Shown one piece after another: positions 44,491-56,079 of a stretch of 64,000 nt of DNA; the stretch's first letter is position 1, and each line of letters begins with the position of its first letter. A program made the position numbers and the translations under genes. Source of the DNA: Scleromitrula shiraiana (lineage: Eukaryota > Ascomycota > Leotiomycetes > Helotiales > Sclerotiniaceae); contig JABELC010000006.1 of assembly GCA_028455995.1 (NCBI GenBank), positions 2,232,001 to 2,296,000 of the forward strand, written 5' to 3'. Below the pieces are notes generated by a model. The model did not search any database. It had not been told where the DNA came from and was given only the letters and a program-made list of their open reading frames with translations.

Positions 44491-45662
44491 ACTCAATTTG
44501 CTCACCCGAGCATTATAACCAACAATACCACTCGCATACGGACATTCCTGTGAGTAGATTCCAATTGCTACTAGACGAAAGACCCCAAAGCAAAACGATG
44601 CAGTTCAATTAAGCACCCGAGAAGAGGAAAGTTCATCAGCCGCACAATTTTATCCGGGGACATGACTTCATGATCTATCAGACTACCTCGCGATATGTAT
44701 GTGGATATGTGAACAGCTCAGGAGCTTTTTCTCGATAGCTCAATGAAAGTTCTTGAGAAAAAGTTGATATTGATGTTGATGTTAATGTGATCGAAGGGGG
44801 ACGGCATGATAAATACAAGCAATATCCAATCGAGTGGTCTGTGCACCACGTTCATTAATAATTCGTCCATTATCTTGTTGATCGGATCAGACGTCGGGAA
44901 GTTTAGAATATTAACTTCGTTCTTGAATTTACATTTCGATTAACAACGGAAGACAAGCGTTGTAATATAAAACGCAATGCAGGACGAGACAAATCGTGTT
45001 GAGAACAGTAGTGGTACTCAAGATTGCACGATCATCGATCTCTCGATCCACAAAACCCTAATACATGTCACGATTTACCGGTGCTTTACCTCTCGCGGAT
45101 ACCAGTCGTATCTATCAGCTACACATTAAGATGTACCATTTCTTTCCTGGAATTCTCAGCTTAGCATTTGAGAGACACCACTGAAGGAGTAATTCTCGTG
45201 ATTTTCTTCATACCTATGATTTGTGCAGCGGGCAACCCAAGAGCACAACTCAATTGGCTGGATAGAAGGCCATTTGCATCAGTGTGACATATACACCACC
45301 TACTAGAAAAATGATTCCGAGAAGAGAGCCAGTAAATCTACTCAATTCAGTATAATGACACAGGTACGACAGAGCTACGAGCTATGAACAACGGACTTTC
45401 ATATAGACGATGAATGCCGAGGTGAAACGTTACGGCCAGAGAGAGGTAGTTTTGAAAATGAAGGGGGTATTCGTGAATCCGGAGAATTGGTTCCTTCAAT
45501 GATCCGCATATTTATGATAATAAACATATTCTACCAACATCTTTCACCAGCCTCTTTCACGATACTTTCTTTTTTCTTCAGTCACGTAGAATTTCAACTC
45601 CCTGTAAGCAGTTATCTGCCACCAGCAATTATAGTCTGAACAATTTCAAGATCTTCAAAAGT
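44491..45662. other. Intergenic, promoter of the P450 gene
   Basis: No supported gene. A TTGATATTGATGTTGATGTTAATG near-repeat lies at about 44765-44788. Confidence 0.45.
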
Positions 45663-47585
45663 ATGGTCTTAACAATAGCCTTAACATGTGCGGTAAGTAC
45701 CAAGTCATGGACCTGATTCTGAAAGCCAGAAAGGCTAATAACTCAATGCCCTTCAGGCCATCGCCGTCACTTATATTGTGATCTATCGATGCTGGTTCCA
45801 TCCACTTTCTCATATTCCGGGACCATTTATATCAAGATTCATCCCAGTAAGGACATTCTCCCAAAGCAAATCCTTTATGTTCATATCTAACGTTCAACTA
45901 GCTAGTTAAGATCAAGTATCTGCTCCAAGGAGAGATGAATTCAGTTAGAAAAAAATTACACGATACCTATGGTCAGCTACTAACATCCTCAACTTCCATT
46001 TATTATCCCCTGAGTTTCGTTTCAAGACAACTAACCAATGAAAATCAGGACCCGTTGTACTCATTGCCCCAGATGAAATCTCCTTTGCAACAACAACTTC
46101 ATTCGATCAAATATATGGTGCTGCATATGATAAATTCTTCGATATGAAAGGATCAGCAAAGGGTCTTATGGGTGGTATAGGAGATCTTACCTCGGGTGTA
46201 TCAAATGTGACATCGAAAGAGGAGAGACAGGAGCTTCGGAATCTTATATTATCAACGATGACCGATCTGTCTAAAGGCGTAGGAGAAGAGCTATTCTGTA
46301 AGACTTTTAGCGATGTGTTTGACAAGTATAATATTGGGGATGACCCTCAGTCAACTATTTCTTTCGATGCTATATTGTTGGAAATCATGTGGATATATGG
46401 ATCGAGATTGGGCCTTGGTATCACTGTTAGGATTGAAGATTGTAAGTACAAGCCGGCTAACCACTGACGTTGTCGCGATTGCACCAATTCGCCCATTCAA
46501 CAACTAACAATCACTGTATAGTTGGTTTCAATACTCATATCCTTTGGGTCGATCATTTCATGTGTTATCTCGAGTGCTGTTTCTGTTTCTTCAATCGACG
46601 AACAGTTCAATCGCAACTAAAATGGTTCTATAAAATCTGGCAAGTCATATGTTTCGTCAGCGGCAAAGTATTGAACCCACCACCAGCTTTCGATCGATCC
46701 ATATTCTTCAAACCAATCGTCCCGGAGTTTCCCGACAATCACCTTGTTCGACTGAAAGCAAGTGCTCAAAATCCCAAGACCAAAGTATCATTAACCGATG
46801 GTGTGTGTGTACAAAATGCAGTCCTGACATGGTAAGTATGAAAATATATCTCGTTTAATCCCCAATAATCCAATCCCCTTCTAATCCAATTCTTTGAACA
46901 CACATCTAGGCTCAGTGTTTATGGAGCATCCCATCAACCTCTACACGGCATTTTTCTATACCTACTTCAAAACCCCAGATGCTTGAAAAAACTAGAAAAA
47001 GAGATATTAGCGGCCTTCGACTCGGCTGAAAATATCAACGACAAAGCCCTTACAGCTCTCCCATACCTAAATGCCTGTATCGAGGAGATCCTCAGAGTTG
47101 TCGGGCCATTTAATGCCGGGATTCTACAACGCGTATCCTTAGGAGCCACAGTCGACGGTATATACATCCCCCACGGAGTAAGTAACACCCAGCAACCCAC
47201 CCATCCATCAACCCCTCAACCTTCAACCCACTTCCTCTCATCACTAACCATCACGCCCCAGGTATCCCTCGCAACAGACGTCTACAGCATCGCGCACTCC
47301 CCCCAGTACTGGGAGTCCCCCGAATCCTTCATCCCCGAGCGCTGGATCCAGAAGAACCCCAAAGACGAGCCCAAAGCATCCCGGCCATTCCTAATCGGAC
47401 CTCGTGCTTGTCCGGGCCGTTATCTGGCGCTCCAGATGTTTCGGCTTACGCTGGCTAAGACGCTTTATTCGTATAAACTGGAGTGGGTTAATAAGGATTG
47501 GGATATTAGTCAGTGTCAGGAGTCGTTTGCGTGGACGGGGATTAAGGTGGATGTGAGGGTGCAGCGGAGGGAGGGTAGGGCTTGA
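45663..47585 (+). CDS. Cytochrome P450 monooxygenase with atypical I-helix
   Basis: Seven exons: 45663-45692, 45757-45846, 45911-45971, 46049-46441, 46522-46831, 46910-47177, 47262-47585; coding length is 1,476 nt (491 residues). The N-terminal anchor is AIAVTYIVIYRCWFHPLSHIPGPF with the proline hinge. The K-helix ExxR is EEILRVV, PERW is present (FIPERWIQKN), and the heme loop FLIGPRACPGR puts the axial Cys at about 434. All exon phases close, so the frame is intact. The I-helix, where most P450s have A/G-G-x-D/E-T-T, reads VYGASHQPLHG, lacking the acid and Thr that handle oxygen. It may be an isomerase-like or dehydratase-type P450, or inactive. The substrate is unknown, and no backbone biosynthetic gene lies nearby. 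Confidence 0.85.
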
Positions 47586-48104
47586 TGGAATGAATAGCGG
47601 GAGCGGAGCGGGACATATTTGTCCAGTGCGGTATCGTTAGTGAATCGGGAATCTTCTGTAGATTGGGTTTATTCAACTAAATTAGGTCTAATTAGACCAA
47701 TGTATGAGTATCCAATTCATCTTGGGTATTCTGTAAAAAAAAGTTAATGTTGGTGTAGTTAAGGGGGAAGTAGCAATGCAAAATGGTCCGTGCTCCATCA
47801 TCGTGCTATAAATCCATCATTGAGCATAATATACCATTCCTTTGGAAAGTCTCATTAGATATTTCTAATACATGACTGAATATGTTTTGAACTCTAGTTC
47901 TACAAATCCTAATATTGATATCTCCTGTTATGCAAAAAAGTGGTTTATACGCACCACTTCCCATCCACCCGCCAATCTATAATAAGCCCATTCCGGTAAC
48001 CTGCTTATAACCTTTAATTATATCTCCCTCCTATTCCCATATTCAAAAGAGCAAATCGCAAACGCTTACTCCCACGTCCTGTTCCCAATCTTGACCATTC
48101 ACAA
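47586..48104. other. Convergent 3' intergenic region
   Basis: Between the P450 and PXMP4-like stops. AT-leaning with no gene. Confidence 0.5.
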
Positions 48105-49027
48105 TCACTTGCTATGCCACAGAAAATTCCTCAATCCATCCCAGTGATCACTCTGTACATAAATGTAATCCATACTACTTCTCAACCCACTCTGCACCGT
48201 CTCCGGATACCATCTAAACAGCCACATGACCGATCCCCAACTAAGAGCAGCAAATACCGGCCACGCATCAGCGGATATTCGATCTGAGAGTTTCTGTGTC
48301 CGTACGATGCCTGTTGATGGGAGGACTGCGAGTTGCGCTAGTGAGAGACATACTCTTGCGAAGACTATTTTATCCTGGCATTAGTATTATGCATGAAAGA
48401 ACGACAGGATAGGGAGTATGATGGAGACAATGACATACCAAAGATCACAATTTGTTTACTAACACTGCTAACATTTCCCCTCTTATTCCTCCTCCCAAAA
48501 ACCACATAACCCCCTAATAAACCCGCAAAGAATGTATCCCATTTGCCCTCCTTCCCCCTATTACTCCCCGAATATTTTAGCGCCAACATTGTTGTTTTGT
48601 AAATCGTTGCATAGCGTGCTAAGTTTTGAGCATGTGTTCGCGTGGCTTTAAATATGAGTGTGAGTTTTTCTCGTAGTGTGCCGGATCGGAATAGAAATAT
48701 CATGCTAGAGTAACATCCATTGCGTTAGCAGATGAGCTGAAAAGGAGAGGCGGAAAAGAAGGAATAAGAGAGAGAATTAAAATTCGAACATACACAAGAG
48801 CATGAGGAAATCGCACTTTGGCACCGTAGACGGCGCCGCTTCGTGCAGCTTTGAGAATGGCGAGGTATTCGGCATTGCGCGGGTCGAGAATGAACCGCTC
48901 GAGTGCTGTCTAGAATTGGAGTTTAGCATTTATTGTTGTGTTTTACATTGTAGGAATAGAACCACAATGAGAAAATGATAGAGCGAAAGAGTATATATAC
49001 CTTTATGACAGCAATTCTTCCCTCCAT
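48105..49027 (-). CDS. Peroxisomal membrane protein PMP24/PXMP4-like (Tim17 superfamily)
   Basis: Four exons (minus): 49001-49027, 48794-48909, 48439-48704, 48105-48364; introns are 91, 89 and 74 bp, and 669 nt encode 222 residues. The protein reads ERFILDPRNAEYLAILKAARSGAVYGAKVRFPHALVM, FLFRSGTLREKL, FAGLLGGYVVFGRRNK, then the C-terminal SLAQLAVLPSTGIVRT and WPVFAALSWGSVMWLFRW. This is the PXMP4 pattern with four membrane segments and a Gly-rich Tim17-like helix. Known members sit in the peroxisomal membrane; in filamentous fungi such proteins can reach Woronin-body-related membranes (inference). The gene is divergent to RPF2 with 528 bp between starts. Confidence 0.85.
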
Positions 49028-49555
49028 CGTCGCTCAAATTGTGTATTTAAATTCAAATCAACACAACTGATAAAAAGAACCTCGGTAACTTTCCTATCTC
49101 AATCAATTCTCCTTGCTCTTTACAACAAACAATCGTTAAAGGAGAAGAGTTCCTAGGAAGTATTATCTTTGAGTCCTCATTTGCAACCGTCCTCTTCTTC
49201 TCCAGTATCTGTTTCGATAGAAAGAGTTCAGTGAAGATATAAAAATCGTAAAAGTAATGCGATGCTTAAGGAATGAAAGAGTTCGGCATGCGAACGGATC
49301 AAGACACATGAATTCGGATACCCTTACCCCACAAATACAGGGGTTCTCTCCCAGGTGCTTGCATTTAGCTCCAATTTAATTTGCATGTGAAGAAAGTAAT
49401 ACCTCAGGCATAAAGGATCTGATCCTCGATTGCGGACGCTAGCGCCTTATCAATTATCAGATTGTAAAAAAAAAAGTTTCCTGCAAACTCGCTGCGATAA
49501 CATTCACTTCATACCTTCTTCTAAACGCATAACATCAAGAACATACACCACCAAG
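49028..49555. promoter_or_regulatory. Divergent promoter region, PXMP4-like / RPF2
   Basis: 528 bp between two start codons on opposite strands, with pyrimidine-rich tracts near both starts. No specific operator recognised. Confidence 0.45.
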
Positions 49556-50600
49556 ATGTTACGACAAATGTAAGTTATCAATTGCATTTATCTTCCCCCT
49601 TTAAATCTAGCACATAAAACTAATAACCCCCAGAAAACCCCGCAATGCCCGCAGCAAAAGAGCGCTCACAAAACGAGCTCCCAAACCCGTCGAAAACCCC
49701 AAGACAGCCCTTTTCCTCCACTACACCACCTGTTCCCAAGTCGCGCAAGACGCCCTCACAGATCTCCACACCCTCCATCTTCCTCTCGCCAAAAAATTCA
49801 CCAAAAAGAATCCCATCCACCCATTCGACGATGCTACCTCATTAGAATTTTTCGCCGAGAAAAACGACGCCTCGTTAATGGTTTTTGGATCATCTTCTAA
49901 GAAACGTCCTCATGCCGTTACATTTGTGCGAATGTTTGATTACAAAGTTTTGGATATGTTGGAATTGTATCTAGATGGGGAGAGTTATCGATCATTGTCG
50001 CAGTTTAAGAATAAGAAGTGTGCAGTTGGATTGAAACCTTTGATTTTATTCTCTGGAACTCCGTTCGAGAATCCAGTTAAGGATGAATACACATTGGCGA
50101 AATCGATGTTTTTGGACTTTTTCAAGGGCGAACCCGCTGATAAGGTGGATGTGGAGGGTTTACAGTATATTGTTAGCATTTCGGCCAGGGATACAGTGGA
50201 TGGGGAGGAGGCAAAGCCTATGATTCATTTGAGAGTTTATTTGATTAAGACAAAGAAGAGCGGGCAGAAATTGCCGAGAGTGGAGGTTGAGGAGATGGGA
50301 CCCCGGATGAATTTCAGAGTGGGTAGAGTTAAGGAGGGTGATGAGGCGATTATGAAGGAGGCATTGAGGAGGTCTAAGGGTAATGCCGAGAAACCGAAGA
50401 AGAACATTAGCACGGATATTGTGGGTGATAAGATGGGTAGAATCCACGTTGGTAAACAGGACTTGAAGGAGTTACAGACCAGGAAGATGAAGGGTTTGAA
50501 GAGAAGTAGAGATGTTGTGGATGAGGATGATGAAGCGGATGATGATGATGATGATATTGTTAGTGACGATGAGCCAGCAAAGAGGTCAAAGAAGGCATAG
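49556..50600 (+). CDS. RPF2: Ribosome biogenesis protein RPF2 (Brix domain)
   Basis: Two exons, 49556-49569 and 49634-50600; the 64-bp intron falls after the first 14 coding bases (ATGTTACGACAAAT) and the total is 981 nt (326 residues). The Brix domain spans about residues 28-235: RAPKPVENPKTALFLHYTTCSQVAQDAL, SLMVFGSSSKKRPH, FDYKVLDMLELYLD and VGLKPLILFSGTPFE. The C-terminal tail is Lys-rich, then acidic (DEDDEADDDDDD), then a basic cluster, as in nucleolar proteins. Rpf2 with Rrs1 recruits the 5S RNP into the pre-60S particle. ATG 49878 would cut the Brix domain and is not the start. Confidence 0.93.
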
Positions 50601-50959
50601 ATGGAAAAGACCCCAAAGTAAGACCAAGATATCAGGTGTTTGGAGTTCAGGCAGGAAAACAAATTTGTAATAATTGTATTTTCTCAAGAGGATAGGCTAT
50701 TATGATTACCAAATCACCCGCAATACCACCCGCAATTTATATGAACGCATTTCCTCTCGATTGATATGATACTTCCATAGAGGAATGTCTCTTTCATAAT
50801 CCGCATATACCTTTATGCATTGATGAGTGGACATGGAAAGGCTCACAGAAAACTTTTGTCTCAGTTCCGAGATCCATGCTCGAACTACCCCAAAAATACT
50901 ACCTAGATGTTCATTCGTGCTTAACTGAAATAGGATTGGTATAAACATGGAGAAAGCAA
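50601..50959. other. Convergent 3' intergenic region
   Basis: Between RPF2 and the BTB gene. No gene seen. Confidence 0.5.
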
Positions 50960-51839
50960 TCATTCATGTAGGCCTTTTCCATACCAGGAGTATCCTTTGC
51001 GGCTACATTCTCCTCGAAAATCTGGTTCGTGGGTATGAAAGGGCTGCCCACAACCTTTCTCTGAGTCATCGCCATCATCCATAATATCCGTACGACCCTC
51101 CTTAACTCTGCTGTCATTCATAAACTTCGACGCCAGCTCTCTCACAAATTCGGCGCACAATTCAGTATCCACTTCGAACCATAAAACAAATGCATGGTTG
51201 AGCAAATATCCACGTAGCTTGTCATACTCATAGGTGTTCTCCCATACGTAATTGATGACACCGGTAGGAAAGTCATATTTGCTGAGTCCGTCCAGAGCAT
51301 CCATAGCATGATTCTTCAATTCTGGCATTGCGTATATGGCGCCAAGAAGGTATAACCTCACAGCGATACCCCAAGGTTGATCCATAACATCTGGGGCCTT
51401 GAATGCTGCCCAAGGAAGACGAATCTCATCTGTGTATATCCAATTCACCAAGGCTTTGACTGCCTCCGTGTCATGCTCTGGCAGTTCGATGAATTTCTCC
51501 ACGTTTTGACACTCAACTTTGCACATGGCCTCGAAGATAGGACTAGCTGCCCAAAGCATTGCCTTGTGAACCATCAGTTTTGTGCATTCCGGTCCAACTA
51601 CCAACGTAATGACCTCACCAAGAGATCTTTCATATATCAATACCACTTCTTCAAATGGCAGGCTTTTCTAAGACAACTTACTGTATAAGACAATCTTTCC
51701 GATAAGAACGCATATCCAGCTCCGCTGCCTTCTTATTGAATGATGACAGGATTGTAAGAGGTTCCGGAGAATTGGCGACGATTTCCAAAACCTCATCTGG
51801 GACATCATCAGCCGAGCGAAACTTCTTCTGAGGACGCAT
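50960..51839 (-). CDS. BTB/POZ domain protein
   Basis: Two exons, 51682-51839 and 50960-51626, with a 55-bp intron; 825 nt encode 274 residues from ATG 51839 (MRPQKKFRSADDVPDEVL). The BTB domain covers about residues 54-125 (GEVITLVVGPECTKLMVHKAMLWAAS, FIELPEHDTEAVKALVNWIYT), followed by a helical region (AVRLYLLGAIYAMPELKNHAMDAL) and an acidic tail. BTB proteins are adaptors, often for Cul3 ubiquitin ligases; this small fungal type is of unknown role. The upstream DNA continues a sensible reading (TPKRKATEVD) for another 14 codons and may belong to a longer N-terminus, but the joining to the acidic frame at 51888-52154 fails in frame (see findings). Confidence 0.7.
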
Positions 51840-51887
51840 GTCCACCTCCGTTGCCTTTCTCTTTGGAGTTGATAGAGCATTGGGTCA

Positions 51888-52439
51888 TTGGATGAATCAC
51901 ATGATTCGTCAGAATCAGAACCAACAGAACCAGGACCGTCAGAAGAAGTAGCATCAGAAGCAGCATCACAATCAGCGCCATCAGAGCCAGCAGCATCGGA
52001 AGCGGCACCGTCAGAATGAGAATCAGAATCAAAGTTACGAACAACAGGCGTAAGATCAACGGCAGGATATCCGTCATCATCAATTTCAATATCATGATCA
52101 GGATCCGAAGAATCAGAAACTTCCCTAGAAAATTCATAATCTGGCGTAGGATCAACAGCCTGCTAATTTGGATCAGAAATAATATCAAAATATCAACTCG
52201 GAATACATATCTTCTTGGAAGCCATTGATTTATTCTCAATAATAGTAGTTGGAACCGGAGCTGCAGTTGATTTCTCAGTGGAAGAAGTTGAAGAGGCCGC
52301 GTTTGATCTACCCATAGTTGCACTTGAAGATTCTGATGCACTAGCGGCAGCTGCGAATCGAAGTTTCCGCTCTTTTATGAACATTGGTATGTTAATATGA
52401 TTCTTGTCGTCTCTACCATCTGATGCTGAGGAGACCATG
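51888..52439 (-). other. Possible 5' exons of the BTB gene: Ser/Asp-rich sequence
   Basis: A frame from ATG 52439 to TGA 52193 (MVSSASDGRDDKNH, then Ser/Ala-rich) and, after a possible intron ending near 52155, an acidic frame rich in Ser-Asp and Asp-Pro (VDPTPDYEFSREVSDSSDPDHDIEID onward) to about 51888. Composition suggests real disordered coding sequence. No splice choice I tried links both pieces and the BTB part in one frame. Confidence 0.4.
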
Positions 52440-53010
52440 ATGACAACTTTCAGAATGTTAAGACGAATAAAAAAATCTGATAAGTAGAGAGCACTAAGCA
52501 GCACGTTGAAAGTAAGTAACAGATGTGTATTGAAGAAAGGGTAAAAGGTAAATCGCAGGATAAATTGAAAAAAGGAAGTTTGAAGACAAAAAGAAAACAA
52601 GTAGAATGAAAAGATGAAATATTTAAGACACGGCAACATTGGACAAGTGCAATTTCAAAATGAAAGAATGTTTGTGATTCAATATTGAGTGCATCCAAGT
52701 TTGGTAGGAAGGAAAGTGAATACCAATATAAATCAACATTTGCCATATCTCCATGTTCGACTTTTACTGACATTGATTCAAACCTTTGGAAAATGATGGT
52801 ATCCGAACTGTCAAATTCCAATTAAGTAGATATGGGTGTACCCAACTGTTCTTTGGAATCAAATGGCTCTCAGGACATTTATTATCCTTAGACTCAAAAA
52901 AGGTGATGTAGACATTTGATATACCGCATCATCAAGTGCTTTCGACTGCAACAGAAACCATTTCTTTCTACTTAACACAATACCCAACTGTCTAATATGC
53001 ATCTATCCAT
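52440..53010. other. Intergenic, nothing recognised
   Basis: Purine/pyrimidine-biased sequence upstream of the Ser-rich frame and downstream of EMC3. No gene supported. Confidence 0.5.
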
Positions 53011-54014
53011 TTAAACTCTCACACTAGCCAACAACCTCTGCTCAACCCCCTCTAAGGTACTCTTATGAGCGAGCACTGCCAAATTCTCTGCTTCACCCTG
53101 AAACTGTTTATCGGGATCTACACCCGGTCCAAACATATTTGCGCCAGCTCCTGGACCCATTTGTCCCATCTGCTGGGCCATTTGACTCGCAGCTATAACC
53201 AGTTAATATTTACCATATACTCGTGTAAGAGAATATACATACCATTATCACTACCCAACAAATAATTGAAAACCGATTGCAACCCAAAGATACAGAGAAC
53301 GTACCACGAAATCGATGACATCCATTGAGGATCCATATCTTTCGTAGCTACACCAGCCTGCAACATGCTCTTAAACTTAATTGTCAAAGGAAACGGTAAT
53401 CGAACTACACTCAATGATTAGTACATAGAGCTACAAACCAGGAGGAGAAACAAACTCACTGATGACAAAACCACTAAAAAATGCATTAATCCACCCCATA
53501 ATCAAGGTTTGCGGAACAATCATCGCCATGTTCCCCTTCATCATACCCATCATTCCCTCCATAGCCGCCGGATCTGTCATAGGATTTGGAGCAGCTTGAC
53601 CTTTCTTATCAGGCTCTTTTAAGAATTTTCCTTCTTCATATGCTTGTACTAGGTATTCCTTGCGGGTTTGGAAAGAAGCAGGTGAGAGGACATGCGCGTT
53701 AGAGCGGAGATTGATTCCTCGTATGAGAGAGCGTTGTTCGCGAATTGCGGGGAGTTCTTGCTTTTTCGGCGTGGTGGCCATCAGGACGGTGGCATAGTGA
53801 CGGAGGACTCCAGTGAGGATCTGAGAATTGGTATTAGATTTGCGGGAAGAAGGAAATTGGGAAATTGTATGCGTACCATAACAACAGTGATAGGTATCAA
53901 GATCCAGTAGCTATACAATCCATTAATTCGGTCCAGACCAAGCTCCAGACAGTAATATTACACTCACAATAACTGGGGATCCCTATGGATCGTCTGCACA
54001 GGAACTTGTGCCAT
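53011..54014 (-). CDS. EMC3: ER membrane protein complex subunit 3
   Basis: Five exons (minus): 53968-54014, 53877-53910, 53460-53820, 53243-53404, 53011-53192; introns are 50-57 bp, and 786 nt encode 261 residues. The protein reads DPQLFYWILIPITVVMILTGVLRHYATVL, IREQRSLIRGINLRSNAHVLS, QTLIMGWINAFFSGFVISRLPFPLTIKFKSMLQ, DPQWMSSISWYVLCIFGLQSV, and an acidic tail. This is the Oxa1/YidC-superfamily subunit of the EMC insertase: the three membrane helices and the cytosolic Met-rich loop (MEGMMGMMKGNMAM) form the client-transfer site for tail-anchored and multipass proteins. It is divergent to SPC2. Confidence 0.93.
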
Positions 54015-54283
54015 CTTCAAACCAATAACTTCCTATTGCTTCTTAGAAGTCGTAGATTGTGGTTGTCGCAAATGAAATTCCTCCACTTTGGTGAGGTTGT
54101 TGAATCTCACATTGAATGTGGCTTTCCACGCTAAATTCGGCTCGTTCCGAAAGAGCCACCAAAGAGCTCGGCCTCCAAAGATCAAGACACGTTCTCCTTG
54201 TCAAGCAATCAGTCTTATTATGCGACAACCACAATATCTCCTCAACACATAATCTCAACGAGGAAGAAACCAATTTGTCAATC
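54015..54283. promoter_or_regulatory. Bidirectional promoter, EMC3 / SPC2
   Basis: Only 269 bp separate the two start codons, so both transcripts must be driven from this segment. It contains the palindromic-looking pair GTGGTTGTCGCA (54061) and GCGACAACCACA (54220), about 150 bp apart in inverted orientation: an exact 12-base inverted match apart from the end bases. This is a candidate shared binding site. Confidence 0.6.
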
Positions 54284-55065
54284 ATGGCTTCAGAGAGGAT
54301 ATCTGTATATTCTCTTCCAGGTACGTAACATCTTCATCCCGAGCTCAAACTCTCACAAGATAACTAACAAAACCCCTCATCCATATAGATCTAAAAAACA
54401 CATCTGACGATGCACTCCCCACCTACCTTAACTCCCTCAAATTCTCCCAATCCCACACCCTCTCCGATACCCGTCTCATAATTGGCTACAGCTCATTCTT
54501 AATCTGCGCCGCCTGTTTCTACTGGGACTACACCTATGGATTCGACAACACAAAATCCTATACCGCAATCGCAGTTCTAATATACTTCATCCTCAACTCC
54601 TTCCTTACATTCTGGATCTTTTACGTCGAGAAAGGAATTATTTATATTGGAACCGCTCCGGATAAGAAGAGCATATTAGAAGTATCTACGCATACCAAAA
54701 AGAACCAACCGATTTATAATCTTAAGATTAGGGTGTTTGAGACGACTAAGAATGGAGGAAAGGGCAAATTAAGAGAGGAGAAATCGTTGAGGAAACCGTT
54801 TAGAGAGTGGTTTGACGTTAGGGGAGGATTTGTGGCACAACCGTTTCAAGAAATGTTGGCGTCTAATGTGGAGGTTATTGGGAAGGTGGATGAGAAGAGG
54901 GTGATTAAGAAGGAAGATAAGAAGCAAAGTGTTGAGGAGGGAGCACCGCAACAAAGTATGGATGAGAAGTGGGCAGCTTTATTGAGGGAGAGTGAGGGCG
55001 GATTGGAGAGTTCAGGTGCGGAGTCAACAGCCAAGAGCGCGAAAAAGAGGGGCAAGAAGGCTTGA
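54284..55065 (+). CDS. SPC2: Signal peptidase complex subunit 2
   Basis: Two exons, 54284-54320 and 54389-55065, with a 68-bp intron; 714 nt encode 237 residues. Two membrane segments are near residues 45-66 (LIIGYSSFLICAACFYWDYTYG) and 72-95 (TAIAVLIYFILNSFLTFWIFYVEKG), followed by the conserved IIYIGT stretch, a cytosolic domain (VRGGFVAQPFQEML) and a Lys-rich tail. Spc2/SPC25 is the accessory subunit that links signal peptidase to the Sec61 translocon. Confidence 0.88.
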
Positions 55066-56079
55066 GGGGTGGACTGGATTGTACAATTTAGATGGTAGAC
55101 GAATTGAACGGGAAGTGGAAAAGTTCTAGGCTGGTTGGTATCTTATTGATATGGAGTTCAGAGATTTGTCTTAATGAGTTTCTTTTTTTGAAGATATCCC
55201 TTTGAATTTTAAATTGACTCTGCTGTCAATGTCATGCCTCATTAATATTCAATTACCAATTCCAAATATCAGACAAGTGTCCATACATCATGGCCTAAAC
55301 AGTTAAATTTAACACAATATAGTACTTTTTTCACACATTCTCCATGAAGTAATACCCATGGATAGTGCAAACCTGGTCTTACCTCGTAAGAAGGAATATG
55401 ATGACTAAGGATCTGTACTACCTACATAGTAGGTATCTTTATGCTCTAAACATTTCCAACAACTTCCAGATTTATCTTGAAAGTAATTTGGTTTACAGGA
55501 TCAATGTGCCTCCTGGAACTGAACGAAGTCAAGACGTTTGAAGGAGGAGAGATAATTAGTAAATCGCGAGAGGAATATAGCGGCATTCATAACTTATTCA
55601 AACAGTAAGTATTACACTACTAAAGAATAATACACATTAACAAGCTAATCTATGGTCTTCAAAACTACAGAATCAAATGCCAATGGAAGCTCTAGTCGTA
55701 CAGTGCGAGAATCGTGGCGTGGTTAATAACAAGTGAATAAATGGTATCCCCCCTCCGCACTTCTTCGATCTGTAACTTTTTTTCTTCCTGGAATAACAAC
55801 TTGAAGACCAATTCCTAGTGCAATAGCCATAACCATACTGCTTTTTGATACATGTACATGAAGAGTCTCTTATCCGTCTACATCTTCCGTACAAAAGTTC
55901 GGATTGTCAAATTATAGTGCAAAGGCTCATCTTCTTCTTCCTCTCACAATATTCAGCAGAATCAAAAATAGTGCTAGGTAAGTCTTCCTCTACTACTTCT
56001 GTTAACGAGAAAATGTTTTGGTCAGCGACTCTACTTTCAACTGCTAACTTCACCGACTAGAATCTTGCATCACCATATA
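55066..56079. other. Intergenic, nothing recognised
   Basis: No gene supported; only short spurious frames. Confidence 0.5.
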
